A DNA stretch of 64,000 nucleotides from Prescottella sp. R16. Lineage in GTDB: Bacteria > Actinomycetota > Actinomycetes > Mycobacteriales > Mycobacteriaceae. Below are positions 21,366-29,951 of this stretch, piece after piece. The stretch lies in assembly GCF_030656875.1 (NCBI RefSeq), contig NZ_CP130943.1, forward strand, positions 3,100,001 to 3,164,000, given 5' to 3'. Position 1 is the first letter of the stretch. Each line of letters begins with the position of its first letter. The notes beneath the pieces are model-generated. The model was not told the origin of the DNA and ran no database searches. It worked only from the letters and a program-made list of their open reading frames with translations. The translations under genes were made by a program, and so were the position numbers.

Positions 21366-22397
21366 TCAGCCGAAGATGATCCGCATCTCCCGGTAGCGCT
21401 CGGCGGGCACGAACTTGTGGTCGGCGAGGGCCTCGTCGAATCCGACGCGGGCGATGTCGGTGCCGTGCAGCGCCACCATGTGCCCCCACTGTTCGTCGGC
21501 GACGAGGTCGGTGACGGCCATGCCCAGCCGGGTGGCGAGTACCCGGTCGAACGCGGTGGGAACACCGCCGCGTTGGACGTATCCGAGGATCGTCGCGCGG
21601 GTCTCGATGCCGGTGTGTTCCTCGATGAGCGGTGCCAGCACGTCGGCGATGCCCCCGAGCCGGGGGCGGTCGAAGCCGTCCCGCCCCTTCGTCGAGTACA
21701 CCTCGCCCATGCCGGGCAGGGTGAAGCCCTCGGCCACGACGACCATCGGGGATCGTCCGCGGTCGTGCACGCTGGTGACCCATGCGCAGATCTGTTCGAG
21801 GCTCTCCGGGTGTTCGGGGATGAGGATCGCGTGTGCGCCGCCCGCGGTGCCCGAGTGCAGCGCGATCCAGCCGGCGTGCCGGCCCATCACCTCGAGCACC
21901 ATGCACCGGCGGTGCGAGTTGCCGGTGGTCCGCAACCGGTCGATCGCGACGGTCGCGATCTCGACGGCGGTGTCGAATCCGAACGTGTAGTCGGTGCGGC
22001 TGAGGTCGTTGTCGATCGTCTTGGGGACGCCGACGATCCGGATGCCGTCCTCGTAGAGGCGTTTCGACGCGGCCGCCGTCCCCTCCCCGCCGATCGCGAC
22101 GACGGCGTCGACGCCGAGCCGGTCGAGGGTGGCCCGAATGTTCTCCGCGCCCCCGTTCGGGCCCTGGTAGGGGCCGATCCGGCTCGTGCCGAGGATCGTG
22201 CCGCCCTCGTGGGACAGGCCCCGGACCCGGCTGCGGTCCAACGGGATCGCGTCGCCGTCGACCAGCCCGCGCCAGCCGTCGAGGAAACCCACGAACTCCT
22301 GGCCGTGGACCTCGGTGCCCTTGAGGACGGCCCCGCGGATCACCGCGTTGAGGCCGGGACAGTCGCCACCGCTGGTGAGGATGCCGATCCGGGTCAT
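21366..22397 (-). CDS. pfkA: 6-phosphofructokinase
   Basis: A 343-aa phosphofructokinase of the PfkA family, catalysing the committed step of glycolysis. It has GILTSGGDCPGLNAVIRG, the nucleotide loop GGEGT (Gly at the position that is Asp in PPi enzymes), PKTIDND with catalytic Asp (Lys at the position commonly Gly in ATP enzymes) and MGRHAGWIA. The mixture leaves ATP versus PPi use open, though Gly favours ATP. ATG 22397 is preceded by GGAAGGT. It lies 42 bp upstream of gatB on the same strand. Confidence 0.95.
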   Translation of the reverse strand: MTRIGILTSGGDCPGLNAVIRGAVLKGTEVHGQEFVGFLDGWRGLVDGDAIPLDRSRVRGLSHEGGTILGTSRIGPYQGPNGGAENIRATLDRLGVDAVVAIGGEGTAAASKRLYEDGIRIVGVPKTIDNDLSRTDYTFGFDTAVEIATVAIDRLRTTGNSHRRCMVLEVMGRHAGWIALHSGTAGGAHAILIPEHPESLEQICAWVTSVHDRGRSPMVVVAEGFTLPGMGEVYSTKGRDGFDRPRLGGIADVLAPLIEEHTGIETRATILGYVQRGGVPTAFDRVLATRLGMAVTDLVADEQWGHMVALHGTDIARVGFDEALADHKFVPAERYREMRIIFG

Positions 22398-22484
22398 GCT
22401 GCACAACCTTCCGTCGACGGACTGGGGCGCACCTGCCATCCTGCCCGCCCCGACGGTCGCCGGCACGCCGATCGTGTGGCCGGG

Positions 22485-23147
22485 TCAGCCCGGGACGACG
22501 AGCCCCGACTCGTAGGCGAGGACCACGGCCTGTGCCCGGTCCCGCAGTTCCAGCTTCGCGAGCACCTTCCCCACATGCGTCTTGACGGTCTGTTCGGCGA
22601 CGAACAGGCGCTGCGCGATCTCGGTGTTCGACAGACCGGCCGCGATCAGTTCGAGAACCTCCCGTTCCCGCGGGGTGAGCGTGTCGAGCCGTGGATGCCG
22701 CGGACGCGGCGTCGACCGGCGCCGGGTGGCGTCCTCGATCAGCCGGCGGGTCACGCTCGGCGCGAGCAGCGCGTCACCGGCGGCGACGACCCGGACCGCG
22801 CGGACGAGTTCCTCGGCGGGGGCGTCCTTGAGCATGAAGCCACTCGCCCCGATCCCGAGCGCCTCGTACACGTACTCGTCGATGTCGAACGTGGTGAGCA
22901 TCAGGACCCGGACCGGAGGATCCGTCGGCGCCGCCAGGATCGCCCGGGCCGCGTCGAGGCCGTTCAGTTCCGGCATCCGCACGTCCATGAGGACGACGTC
23001 GGGGCGCAGCCGTGCGACCTCGGCGACCGCGACCCGGCCGTCGGGAGCGTCACCGACGACACTGATGTCGGGTTGCGCGGACAACAGTGCCCCGAACCCC
23101 TGCCGCACCATCGCCTGGTCGTCCGCGATGAAGACCGTGATCGCCAC
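22485..23147 (-). CDS. NarL/LuxR-type response regulator
   Basis: A 220-aa two-component regulator. The receiver domain (about residues 3-120) has the phospho-acceptor Asp in VVLMDVRMPELNG, Thr in MLTTFD and Lys in FMLKDAP. The LuxR-type HTH follows (LTPREREVLELIAAGLSNTE, TVKTHVGKVLAKL). GTG 23147 is chosen since a TACTCT -10 box (23154-23159) lies 6 bases upstream with no ribosome site; GTG 23153 is the alternative. The likely partner kinase lies 2.8 kb away beyond two secreted-protein genes. The divergent promoter region carries direct repeats and a dyad. Confidence 0.9.
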   Translation of the reverse strand: MAITVFIADDQAMVRQGFGALLSAQPDISVVGDAPDGRVAVAEVARLRPDVVLMDVRMPELNGLDAARAILAAPTDPPVRVLMLTTFDIDEYVYEALGIGASGFMLKDAPAEELVRAVRVVAAGDALLAPSVTRRLIEDATRRRSTPRPRHPRLDTLTPREREVLELIAAGLSNTEIAQRLFVAEQTVKTHVGKVLAKLELRDRAQAVVLAYESGLVVPG

Positions 23148-23168
23148 CGTCACAGAGTAAGCGCCGGG

Positions 23169-23246
23169 CACGACGAATCGCCGAACACGACGAATCGGTG
23201 AGATCCGGACCACTTTCCGTCAATTCGGGAAACGTCAATCTTCCCG
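23169..23246. promoter_or_regulatory. Candidate response-regulator sites in the divergent promoter
   Basis: CACGACGAATCG occurs twice (23169-23180 and 23186-23197) with a 17-base period, followed by a dyad CGGGAA-N9-TTCCCG (23226-23246). All lie between the divergent response-regulator and secreted-protein genes. Repeats in such regions are often regulator-binding sites; which protein binds is inferred. Confidence 0.4.
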
Positions 23247-23315
23247 TCCCCCATGCTGTACCGAACAGTACGTCTCGCCCGGTCACACCCCGGGGCATTC
23301 GCTGGAAGTGGACGG

Positions 23316-24596
23316 ATGACAACTGCACGCACACCCCTGCCGGACTCGAAGCTCGCCCGAGCGGCCGTCGGTGTCCTCGCCGCCACGGCCGTCGCACTGG
23401 GCGGAACCACGTGGACGGCGGCGGCCACCCCCACCGGCGATGTCGACCGGTACCTGAACCTTCCGCTGGTGAACCGGGACGCCGCGCAGGGCCCGGGCGG
23501 TGTCAACCCGATCCTGCCCACCGACGGTGCCGCGCTGACCGCCCTGCTGCACGACGCCCGCAGCAGCGGCGCCGCCCCCAGCACCTATCGGGCACTGGTC
23601 TACCAGTACTGGCTGGTCCAGGCGACCGAGGCCGCCGGCATCGACCTCGCGGGCTGGGATCCGCGCGCCGGGGTGGAGGCCAACCGGGACAACCTGATCA
23701 AGTCGTACCGCTTCTACGAGGACCTGCAGCTGTCGCACCGCGAACTGCAGTGGGCCGGGATGGGCGGCATGGTGGGCGCCGACTTCGGCGGCGGCCTGAT
23801 CGACTTCGAACTGCTGACCGACGGGTTCGACATCCCCGCGGTACAGCAGTCGGCGCGCGCGATCGTGCAGGCGGCGACCGACGTCGCGGGACCGGACCTC
23901 GTCGCGTCGCTCCCGGAGGGCCTGCGTGCCCTCGCAGACGCCGGCACCGTGATCACCGGGGACGACCTGCACTACATCCTCGGCATGATCATGGTGATGC
24001 AGAAGAACATCTTCTCGGACCTGATGCCGATGCACCGCGCCTATGTCACCGAGGGGATTCCGGCACTCGAGGAGATGCACGCCGCCGGACTGTTCGGCGA
24101 CGACATCATGGACGCGTGGCGGGACGTCGCCTCGAAGGATCCCGATCGCATCGCCCGCGGCAACGCGGCACTGCTGCAGCGTGAGCAGGGGGTGATCATC
24201 CGCGACCAGTGGGACACCGTCCGCGACTACAAGGGCTCGGTCGGCGCCGCGATCACCTATCTGTCCACCGTCGCCGGATCGCCGTCGGTCGCCGGAGTGG
24301 TCCCGCCGCGGTCGTTCCACCCGATCGAGATCGGCACGACGCTGCCGGACGGCCGGACCGCGACCCTGACGACGCCGCTGCCGGACTGGAACTGGTCCGT
24401 GTACGACGAGCGCTGGGACTACATCACCACCCAGCTGCTGCCCAAGTACAAGAACATGGTCGAGAACCACTGGCCGCAACTCGAGGCGGAACTGCGGACA
24501 CCGTACGAGACACAACTCGAAACCCACCGGCCCCTGCTCAACATTCCGCAGATGCTGCAGTCGGCGGCCACGAACACGGCGGTGACGGTGTCATGA
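23316..24596 (+). CDS. Secreted protein of unknown function
   Basis: A 426-aa exported protein. The N-terminus has a basic stretch, a hydrophobic segment (AAVGVLAATAVALGG, about residues 16-30) and an Ala-rich cleavage region (TAAATPT). The mature part is rich in Trp, Asp and aromatic residues, with helix-rich segments such as IKSYRFYEDLQLSHRELQWA and VMQKNIFSDLMPMHRAYV, no membrane segment and no cysteine. I do not recognise the family. ATG 23316 has GGAAG upstream. It overlaps the next gene by ATGA, so the two are translationally coupled, suggesting that the proteins act together outside the membrane. Confidence 0.8.
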   Translation: MTTARTPLPDSKLARAAVGVLAATAVALGGTTWTAAATPTGDVDRYLNLPLVNRDAAQGPGGVNPILPTDGAALTALLHDARSSGAAPSTYRALVYQYWLVQATEAAGIDLAGWDPRAGVEANRDNLIKSYRFYEDLQLSHRELQWAGMGGMVGADFGGGLIDFELLTDGFDIPAVQQSARAIVQAATDVAGPDLVASLPEGLRALADAGTVITGDDLHYILGMIMVMQKNIFSDLMPMHRAYVTEGIPALEEMHAAGLFGDDIMDAWRDVASKDPDRIARGNAALLQREQGVIIRDQWDTVRDYKGSVGAAITYLSTVAGSPSVAGVVPPRSFHPIEIGTTLPDGRTATLTTPLPDWNWSVYDERWDYITTQLLPKYKNMVENHWPQLEAELRTPYETQLETHRPLLNIPQMLQSAATNTAVTVS

Positions 24597-25960
24597 GGAT
24601 TCGGGGAGGACGTTCCGTCCGCGCACTGACCGGGGTGACAGCGGTCGCATCGGCGCTCGTGACGCCCACGGTCGCATCGGCGGCACCGGCACCGATCGTG
24701 AGCGACCAGTCGGTGGTGCGGACGGCCGGCCTGGACGAGGTGTTCGGCACATACGTCGTGAGCACGCTGACATCGGGCCGGCTCGCGACACAGGCCGAGA
24801 TGGACGCCGGGATGCGCACCGACGAGCCGTTCTACGACGCACCGGCGCTCACCGGTACCGAGAAGCCGGGCACGCTGCTGAAGGTGCAGCCCGTCGAGGT
24901 CCTGTTCTCCGGAGTGAAACCGGGCAAGCTCGACGCCTACCGGATCATGTTCGTCACCACCGGGATCGACGGCGTCACCCCCGAGATCAGCACCGGCATC
25001 GTCCTCGTCCCCGACGACGGCACCCCGGCCGACCAGCGGAGACTGATCAGCTACCAGGAGGCCAACGACAGCGTCGGCGGCTACTGCCATCCGAGCACGC
25101 AGTGGACCGGCGGCGACCCGATGGACGGCGCGTCCTGGTCGGCACTGGGACCGCTGGCCCTGATGTTCGGCAAGGGGTACGCGGTCGTCATCTCCGACGT
25201 CGGCAACAACGGTGACCTGTCCCCGCACGGTGTGTTCGCGGGCCGGTACGCCGGCCACACCCAACTCGACGCGATCCGGGCGGCGACGGCCGTCGACGAG
25301 ATCGGGCTCCGCAAGGACGTGCCGGTGGGGCTGTTCGGGATCGCCGGCGGCGGTGTCGGTGCCGCGTTCGCGGCCGAATCGCACGCCGAGTACGCACCCG
25401 AACTGAACATCACCGCGACGGTGCTCGAGGGGATGGTCGTCGACCAGCGCACGTTCATGCGCACGGCCGACGGCTCCGTCGGCTCGGGGTTCGCGTTCGC
25501 GGCACTGCTCGGTCTCGAACCGAAGTACCCGGAGATGCGGATCGACGAGAAACTCACCCCGGTCGGGAAGAAGGTGGCCGACTGGTATCGCACACAGTGC
25601 CAGACACCCGCCTACTTCACGGCGCCGTTCGTGCCGTTGCGGACGCTCTTCACGAGCGGGCAGAGTCCGGCCGACATCCCCGAGTTCCAGCACGTGTACG
25701 ACGACAATCTGCTCGGCGACAGGGCACCGCGGTCGAAGGTGCTCATCGCGTCGTGCGAGAAGGACGACTCCCCGATGTCGCTGGTACCGGCGCAGGACGC
25801 CCGGGACCTCGCCGCCCGCTACCGGGCCGGCGGCACCGACGTCACGTACGCCCCGAGCGACTGCAGCATGGGCCGGTTCTTCGCCGACCCGTACGGGTGG
25901 GGCACCGACCTGTTCGGGATGCAGACGATCGACTGGCTCTCCGGCAACGTCACCGGCTGA
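24593..25960 (+). CDS. Secreted lipase-fold protein (LIP family) lacking catalytic Ser
   Basis: A 455-aa exported protein with a signal peptide (cleavage near AASAAPAP) and an alpha/beta-hydrolase of the secretory lipase (LIP, CalA-like) family. The nucleophile elbow, usually GYSGG, reads GIAGGG, followed by the familiar AAFAAESHAEYAPELNI; the Ser is Ala (codon GCC). Near the C-terminus, where the family has the catalytic His, the sequence is SDCSMGRFF with no His. The Asp-containing KDDSPMSLVPAQ segment remains. Four cysteines may form two disulfides. It is likely a binding or scaffold pseudoenzyme. It overlaps the preceding gene by 4 bases and ends 5 bases from the kinase stop. Confidence 0.8.
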   Translation: MRIRGGRSVRALTGVTAVASALVTPTVASAAPAPIVSDQSVVRTAGLDEVFGTYVVSTLTSGRLATQAEMDAGMRTDEPFYDAPALTGTEKPGTLLKVQPVEVLFSGVKPGKLDAYRIMFVTTGIDGVTPEISTGIVLVPDDGTPADQRRLISYQEANDSVGGYCHPSTQWTGGDPMDGASWSALGPLALMFGKGYAVVISDVGNNGDLSPHGVFAGRYAGHTQLDAIRAATAVDEIGLRKDVPVGLFGIAGGGVGAAFAAESHAEYAPELNITATVLEGMVVDQRTFMRTADGSVGSGFAFAALLGLEPKYPEMRIDEKLTPVGKKVADWYRTQCQTPAYFTAPFVPLRTLFTSGQSPADIPEFQHVYDDNLLGDRAPRSKVLIASCEKDDSPMSLVPAQDARDLAARYRAGGTDVTYAPSDCSMGRFFADPYGWGTDLFGMQTIDWLSGNVTG

Positions 25961-25964
25961 GCCG

Positions 25965-27155
25965 TCACCGCCTCGCCGGGGACGTCGCCGGCAGCGTCGC
26001 GACGACCTCGAATCCGCCGTCGTCGAGGGGCCGGGTGCCGAGGGTGCCACCGACCGCGACGGCCCGCTCGAACATTCCGGTGATGCCGCTGCCACCCGAA
26101 TGCTCCACCGGCAGCGTCTGATCGGGCTCGGTGCGGGCGGGTCCGTTGACGACACGCAACGCCACCGCGTCCGGTCCGTAGTTCAGCGTCACGTCGACGT
26201 GCGAGCCGGGCCGGTGCCGGGCCGCATTGGCGAGCGACTCCTGCAGGATCCGGTACAGCGCGAGCCCGGACAGCTCCGACAGCACCGACGGATCCCCCGT
26301 CACGTCCCACGACAACGCGATCCCGGCCCGCCGGGTGCCGTCGAGCAGTTCCCGGATCTGCGCGGTGCCCGGCTGCGGGGCGCGTTCGACGAGCTCGGCG
26401 TCGCTGCGCAGCACCCCGAGCAGCCCGCGGATCTCGTTGAGGGCCTGCCGCGCACTCGCCCCGATGGACTCGAACTCGGCGCGGGTCTCCTCGGACACCT
26501 CCGGCAACCGGTACGGGGCGCTCTGCGCCTGCACCACCACCATCGACATGTGGTGGGCGACGACGTCGTGCAGGTCGCGCGCGATCCGGGCCTTCTCCTC
26601 GAGGATCGCGCGGCGGGCCCGCTCGAGTTCGCTCGTCTCCTCCTCGGCGGCCAGTTGCCGGCGGGACGACACCAGCCAGCGGACGAGCAGCGCGAACACC
26701 ACGAGCGCGGTCAGCCCGAACGCCCAGCCGCGACCGTCGTCGCCGGGGGCCTCGGCCAGGAACAGCAGCGACGTCGCAGCCCATGCCACCAGCACCGTCG
26801 GCGGACCGGCGGTGAGACTCACCGACAGCAGCAGCGCCATGATCACGATGATGTGCACGACCTGCCACGGATACGTGTAGCCGGAATCGGGCACCAGGTC
26901 GAAGACCGCCGGGATCACTGCCGCCGACGCCGCCGAGATCGCCCATCCCAGAGCCGGATTCGCGCGTACGAACAGGAACGGCCAGGCGGCGAGGGCAGCG
27001 ACGATCGGCTGGACCGGCGGCGGCACCCGATGCGTGAGGTGCAGCGTCGGCCACGCCACCGCGTACAGGATCACGGTGACCAGCACGACGAGGACGATCG
27101 TGCCGTGTCCGCGCAGTCGCGTCCGCACACCGCGGGTGGTTCGGGTGACATTCAC
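25965..27155 (-). CDS. Sensor histidine kinase, HisKA_3 (NarL/LiaS) type
   Basis: A 396-aa membrane kinase. There are five or six membrane helices (about residues 15-175) with only short loops outside, suggesting intramembrane or envelope sensing. The HisKA_3 dimerisation domain has phospho-His in ARIARDLHDVVAHHMS (near residue 205), and the HATPase_c follows (LQESLANAARH, GSGITGMFERA). GTG 27155 is chosen because TAGAGT (27163-27168) sits 7 bases upstream without a ribosome site (leaderless). An ATG 13 codons earlier is possible. It is the natural partner of the response regulator at 22485-23147 and is divergent from a phospholipase A2 gene. Confidence 0.88.
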   Translation of the reverse strand: MNVTRTTRGVRTRLRGHGTIVLVVLVTVILYAVAWPTLHLTHRVPPPVQPIVAALAAWPFLFVRANPALGWAISAASAAVIPAVFDLVPDSGYTYPWQVVHIIVIMALLLSVSLTAGPPTVLVAWAATSLLFLAEAPGDDGRGWAFGLTALVVFALLVRWLVSSRRQLAAEEETSELERARRAILEEKARIARDLHDVVAHHMSMVVVQAQSAPYRLPEVSEETRAEFESIGASARQALNEIRGLLGVLRSDAELVERAPQPGTAQIRELLDGTRRAGIALSWDVTGDPSVLSELSGLALYRILQESLANAARHRPGSHVDVTLNYGPDAVALRVVNGPARTEPDQTLPVEHSGGSGITGMFERAVAVGGTLGTRPLDDGGFEVVATLPATSPARR

Positions 27156-27320
27156 CTGTCCGACTCTAGGAACCCGGAGCTCGTGGCGCGTCATACCCGG
27201 GAGTGAGATCGACCCGATACCGCAGGGTGAGAGCGGTCGCCCGCACCCCCACCGGTCGGGGTCGAGATCGGCTCCGCGGAGGGATGTTCCAGCGTATCGG
27301 CCATTCCTAACGTTCGGTTC

Positions 27321-27965
27321 ATGCACACGAGAACCTGGGCCGGAGCCCTCGTCGCCGGGGCGGCGATCCTGACTCTCACCGCGACCGCACCGCACGCCGA
27401 TGCCGGGACACCCGCACGCGACGGCTCCCCGGTTGCGCTGGCCGTCACGGCGCTGACCGCCGACGGCACACCGGATCCGTCGGCGGTGCCCGCCGACTTC
27501 GCCGACCGGTTCGGCTACCGACCCCGTGTCGTCGACGGCATGGTGGTGAACCCGAACGGCGCCTGCTCGTCCCCGGTTCCCCTGCCCGCCGAGTTCGACA
27601 TCGCGTGCATGGCCCACGACTACGGGTACGACCTGCTCCGGTACGCGCACGCGACCGGAACCGACCTCGGCCCGTGGGCGCGCACGGCCCTCGACGAGCA
27701 ACTCGACCGGCGGATGCACGACGCGTGCGAGGCGCGGGACACCGCCCGGGCGTCGTGCTTCGCGATGGCGAACACCGCGACCGTGGCCGTCGCGATCAAC
27801 TCGCAGCGGCAGGGGTACGGGGCGCCGATCGACGAACCGTGGATCCGGTACGGCCTGGTCGCCGGGCCGGTGCTGCTCGGCGGGTGGGCGCTCACCGCGG
27901 CCGCCCGCCGGGTCCGCCGGAGCCGGACACGGGTCGCCGCGGACACGGTGGGAGCCGTCGCATGA
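27321..27965 (+). CDS. Secreted phospholipase A2-like protein with C-terminal membrane anchor
   Basis: A 214-aa exported protein of the prokaryotic PLA2 family (about residues 60-150). The Ca-loop/catalytic region has NGACSSPVPLP and the His-Asp pair in MAHDYGYDLLRYA, with paired cysteines. PLA2 releases the sn-2 acyl chain of phospholipids. The signal peptide is ALVAGAAILTLTATAPHADA. A C-terminal helix (YGLVAGPVLLGGWALTAAA) and a basic tail could anchor it. The -10 TAACGT (27308-27313) lies 7 bases before the ATG, so the mRNA is leaderless. It overlaps the next gene by ATGA. Confidence 0.85.
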   Translation: MHTRTWAGALVAGAAILTLTATAPHADAGTPARDGSPVALAVTALTADGTPDPSAVPADFADRFGYRPRVVDGMVVNPNGACSSPVPLPAEFDIACMAHDYGYDLLRYAHATGTDLGPWARTALDEQLDRRMHDACEARDTARASCFAMANTATVAVAINSQRQGYGAPIDEPWIRYGLVAGPVLLGGWALTAAARRVRRSRTRVAADTVGAVA

Positions 27966-29278
27966 GCGCCGTACACGCGCCCCGGCTCGGCACCCGAATC
28001 CACGTCGGTGCCGCCGCCCTCCCCCGGGTGAGCACGTCGCTGGCGGTGTCGGCCGGCACGCTGATCTCCCTCGCACCGTCGCTGCTGCCCCGCCCCGCCG
28101 CGGTACAGGGCATCCTGACGGGGGTGCTCGTGTCGGTGCTGTGGGGGCTCGCGACCCTGGCCCGTCGCCGCCGGCGCACCGTGACATCGCCCGGCACCCG
28201 TGCGGTCGCCGCGACCGCCGCCGTCGTGGTCGCGGGGTGGGGTGCCGTGCTCGCCGACCACTGGCAGAACTCGCTACGGACGGCGATGGCGTTGCCCGGC
28301 ACCGACATCGGCTACTGGATCCGGGTGGAATGCTGGGCAGGGGCCGTGTGCCTGGCCGGGTTCGTCGCCGCCCGGGCCGTGACCGCCGGGACGCGCCGGC
28401 TGGGACGGCTGGGGCGGCTGGGACGTCGGAGGGTGATCGCGCTGGGCGGCGTACTCGTCGCCCTCGGCTGGTTCGTCGCCGTCCCCGCCGCGACGACTGC
28501 TGCGGCACAACACTTCCGGTCGTCGAACACGGAAGCGGAGCGGTTCCTGACCGGGGGATCCGATCCGCGTGCGGTCCGCTCGTACGTCGGACTCGATGCC
28601 GCCCCCGACGTCGCGTCCCGCGCCGCCCTCGCCGTGCGGGACCTCGATCGGGCCGGCGGTTTCGGGCGCGGCCACGTCGTCGTCGCGGTGCCGACGGGAT
28701 CCGGTTGGATCGACGGTGAGGCCGCCCGCGGTATCGAGCGCCGGTTCGACGGCGATGTCGCGATCGTCGGGCAGCAGTACTCGTACGCACCGAGCTGGGT
28801 GACGTTCCTGTTCGGGCGGAACGACGCCGCGGAGTCGGCGCGGGCACTGTTCACCGCGGTGTCGGCGCACATCGCGGCGATGCCCGTCGACACCCGCCCG
28901 GACCTGCACGTGTACGGGCAGAGCCTCGGATCCATCGGCGGCAGCGCCGTTTTCGACTCGGGCGCCGAGACCGCCGTGTGCAGTGTGCTGTGGGCCGGGC
29001 CCCCGGCCGGAGCCGTCCGCACCGACGGGGCGGCCGTTCTCGCCAACAGTTCCGACCCTGTCGTGTGGTGGTCGCCGACGCTGCTCACCCGGGCACCCGA
29101 TCTGTCCCGGGTGCGCATCGACGCCCCGGTCCCGCAATGGATTCCGTTCGTCAGTTTCGTCCAGACCACCGTCGACCTGGTGTTCGCACTCGACGCCCCC
29201 ACCGGGCACGGGCACCGCTACGGTGACGACCAGGGACTGCGGCTGCCCGGGTGCGGAACCGCTGCGGACGCCCGCTGA
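27962..29278 (+). CDS. Membrane alpha/beta hydrolase (Abhydrolase_9 type)
   Basis: A 438-aa protein with four N-terminal membrane helices (about residues 20-165) and a C-terminal alpha/beta-hydrolase domain carrying GQSLGS with the nucleophilic Ser, as in the actinobacterial Abhydrolase_9 family. The catalytic domain starts around residue 205 (SYVGLDAAPDVASRAALAVR). The substrate is unknown; esters or lipids at the membrane are plausible given the adjacent PLA2 gene. The ATG overlaps the PLA2 stop by 4 bases, so translation is coupled. Unlike the lipase-like protein upstream, its catalytic Ser is intact. Confidence 0.85.
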   Translation: MSAVHAPRLGTRIHVGAAALPRVSTSLAVSAGTLISLAPSLLPRPAAVQGILTGVLVSVLWGLATLARRRRRTVTSPGTRAVAATAAVVVAGWGAVLADHWQNSLRTAMALPGTDIGYWIRVECWAGAVCLAGFVAARAVTAGTRRLGRLGRLGRRRVIALGGVLVALGWFVAVPAATTAAAQHFRSSNTEAERFLTGGSDPRAVRSYVGLDAAPDVASRAALAVRDLDRAGGFGRGHVVVAVPTGSGWIDGEAARGIERRFDGDVAIVGQQYSYAPSWVTFLFGRNDAAESARALFTAVSAHIAAMPVDTRPDLHVYGQSLGSIGGSAVFDSGAETAVCSVLWAGPPAGAVRTDGAAVLANSSDPVVWWSPTLLTRAPDLSRVRIDAPVPQWIPFVSFVQTTVDLVFALDAPTGHGHRYGDDQGLRLPGCGTAADAR

Positions 29279-29296
29279 CGCTTCTACCGTGGAGGC

Positions 29297-29833
29297 ATGA
29301 ACGGCGACACCGGAAACCGGGACATCGACGCCACCCGCTCCGTCCTGCGGGACCACTTCGAGCGGATCCGCGAACTGGTGGAATCCGCCACCGCGGGGCT
29401 GACGACCGAGATGTCGGACTATCGCCCCGGGCCGCAAGCGAATTCGATCGCGTGGCTGCTGTGGCATCTGACCCGAGTGCAGGACGATCACGTGTCCGGG
29501 GCGGCCGGAGTCGAACAGGTGTGGACGGCCCACGGGTGGCGGGACCGGTTCGCGTTGCCCTTCCACGCCGACGACATCGGCTACGGGCACACCGACGAGC
29601 AGGTCGGACTCGTGCACGCCGACGCCCGACTGCTCGCCGACTATCACGCCGACGTGCACCGGGTCACGCTCGGCTACGTCGACGGTCTCACCGCCGACGA
29701 ACTCGACCGCATCGTCGATCGGCGGTGGGATCCCCCGGTGACCGCCGCGGTGCGACTGGTCAGTGTGATCGGGGACTGCCTGCAGCATCTCGGTCAGGCC
29801 GCCTACGTTCGGGGGTTGTTCGAGGCCGAGTGA
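29297..29833 (+). CDS. DinB/DUF664-family protein
   Basis: A 178-aa four-helix-bundle protein of the DinB-like superfamily, which includes mycothiol-dependent enzymes. The likely metal His residues are in AWLLWHLTRVQDDH and CLQHLGQAAYVRG. In actinobacteria such proteins often transfer or isomerise mycothiol conjugates; the substrate here is unknown. The ATG has GGAGG immediately before it, and a TACCGT -10 box 6 bases upstream, so the mRNA may be leaderless or very short. It follows the hydrolase by 18 bases. Confidence 0.82.
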   Translation: MNGDTGNRDIDATRSVLRDHFERIRELVESATAGLTTEMSDYRPGPQANSIAWLLWHLTRVQDDHVSGAAGVEQVWTAHGWRDRFALPFHADDIGYGHTDEQVGLVHADARLLADYHADVHRVTLGYVDGLTADELDRIVDRRWDPPVTAAVRLVSVIGDCLQHLGQAAYVRGLFEAE

Positions 29834-29951
29834 CCGCGCCCGGCGGCCGCGGGAACTTCATCCGAAAGGTGTGAAGTGCCGAGCCCGCCGCGGACCGTAC
29901 CGTCTCGTACGAGTCCGAGGTGACTCGACTTCGACCCACCAGGAGGAACCG

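Noticed and set aside
19491..23201. A 1236-codon open frame on the plus strand over gatB, pfkA and the response regulator
   Set aside because: It is the antisense shadow of well-supported minus-strand genes, caused by high GC at third positions. It has no domains or start signals.
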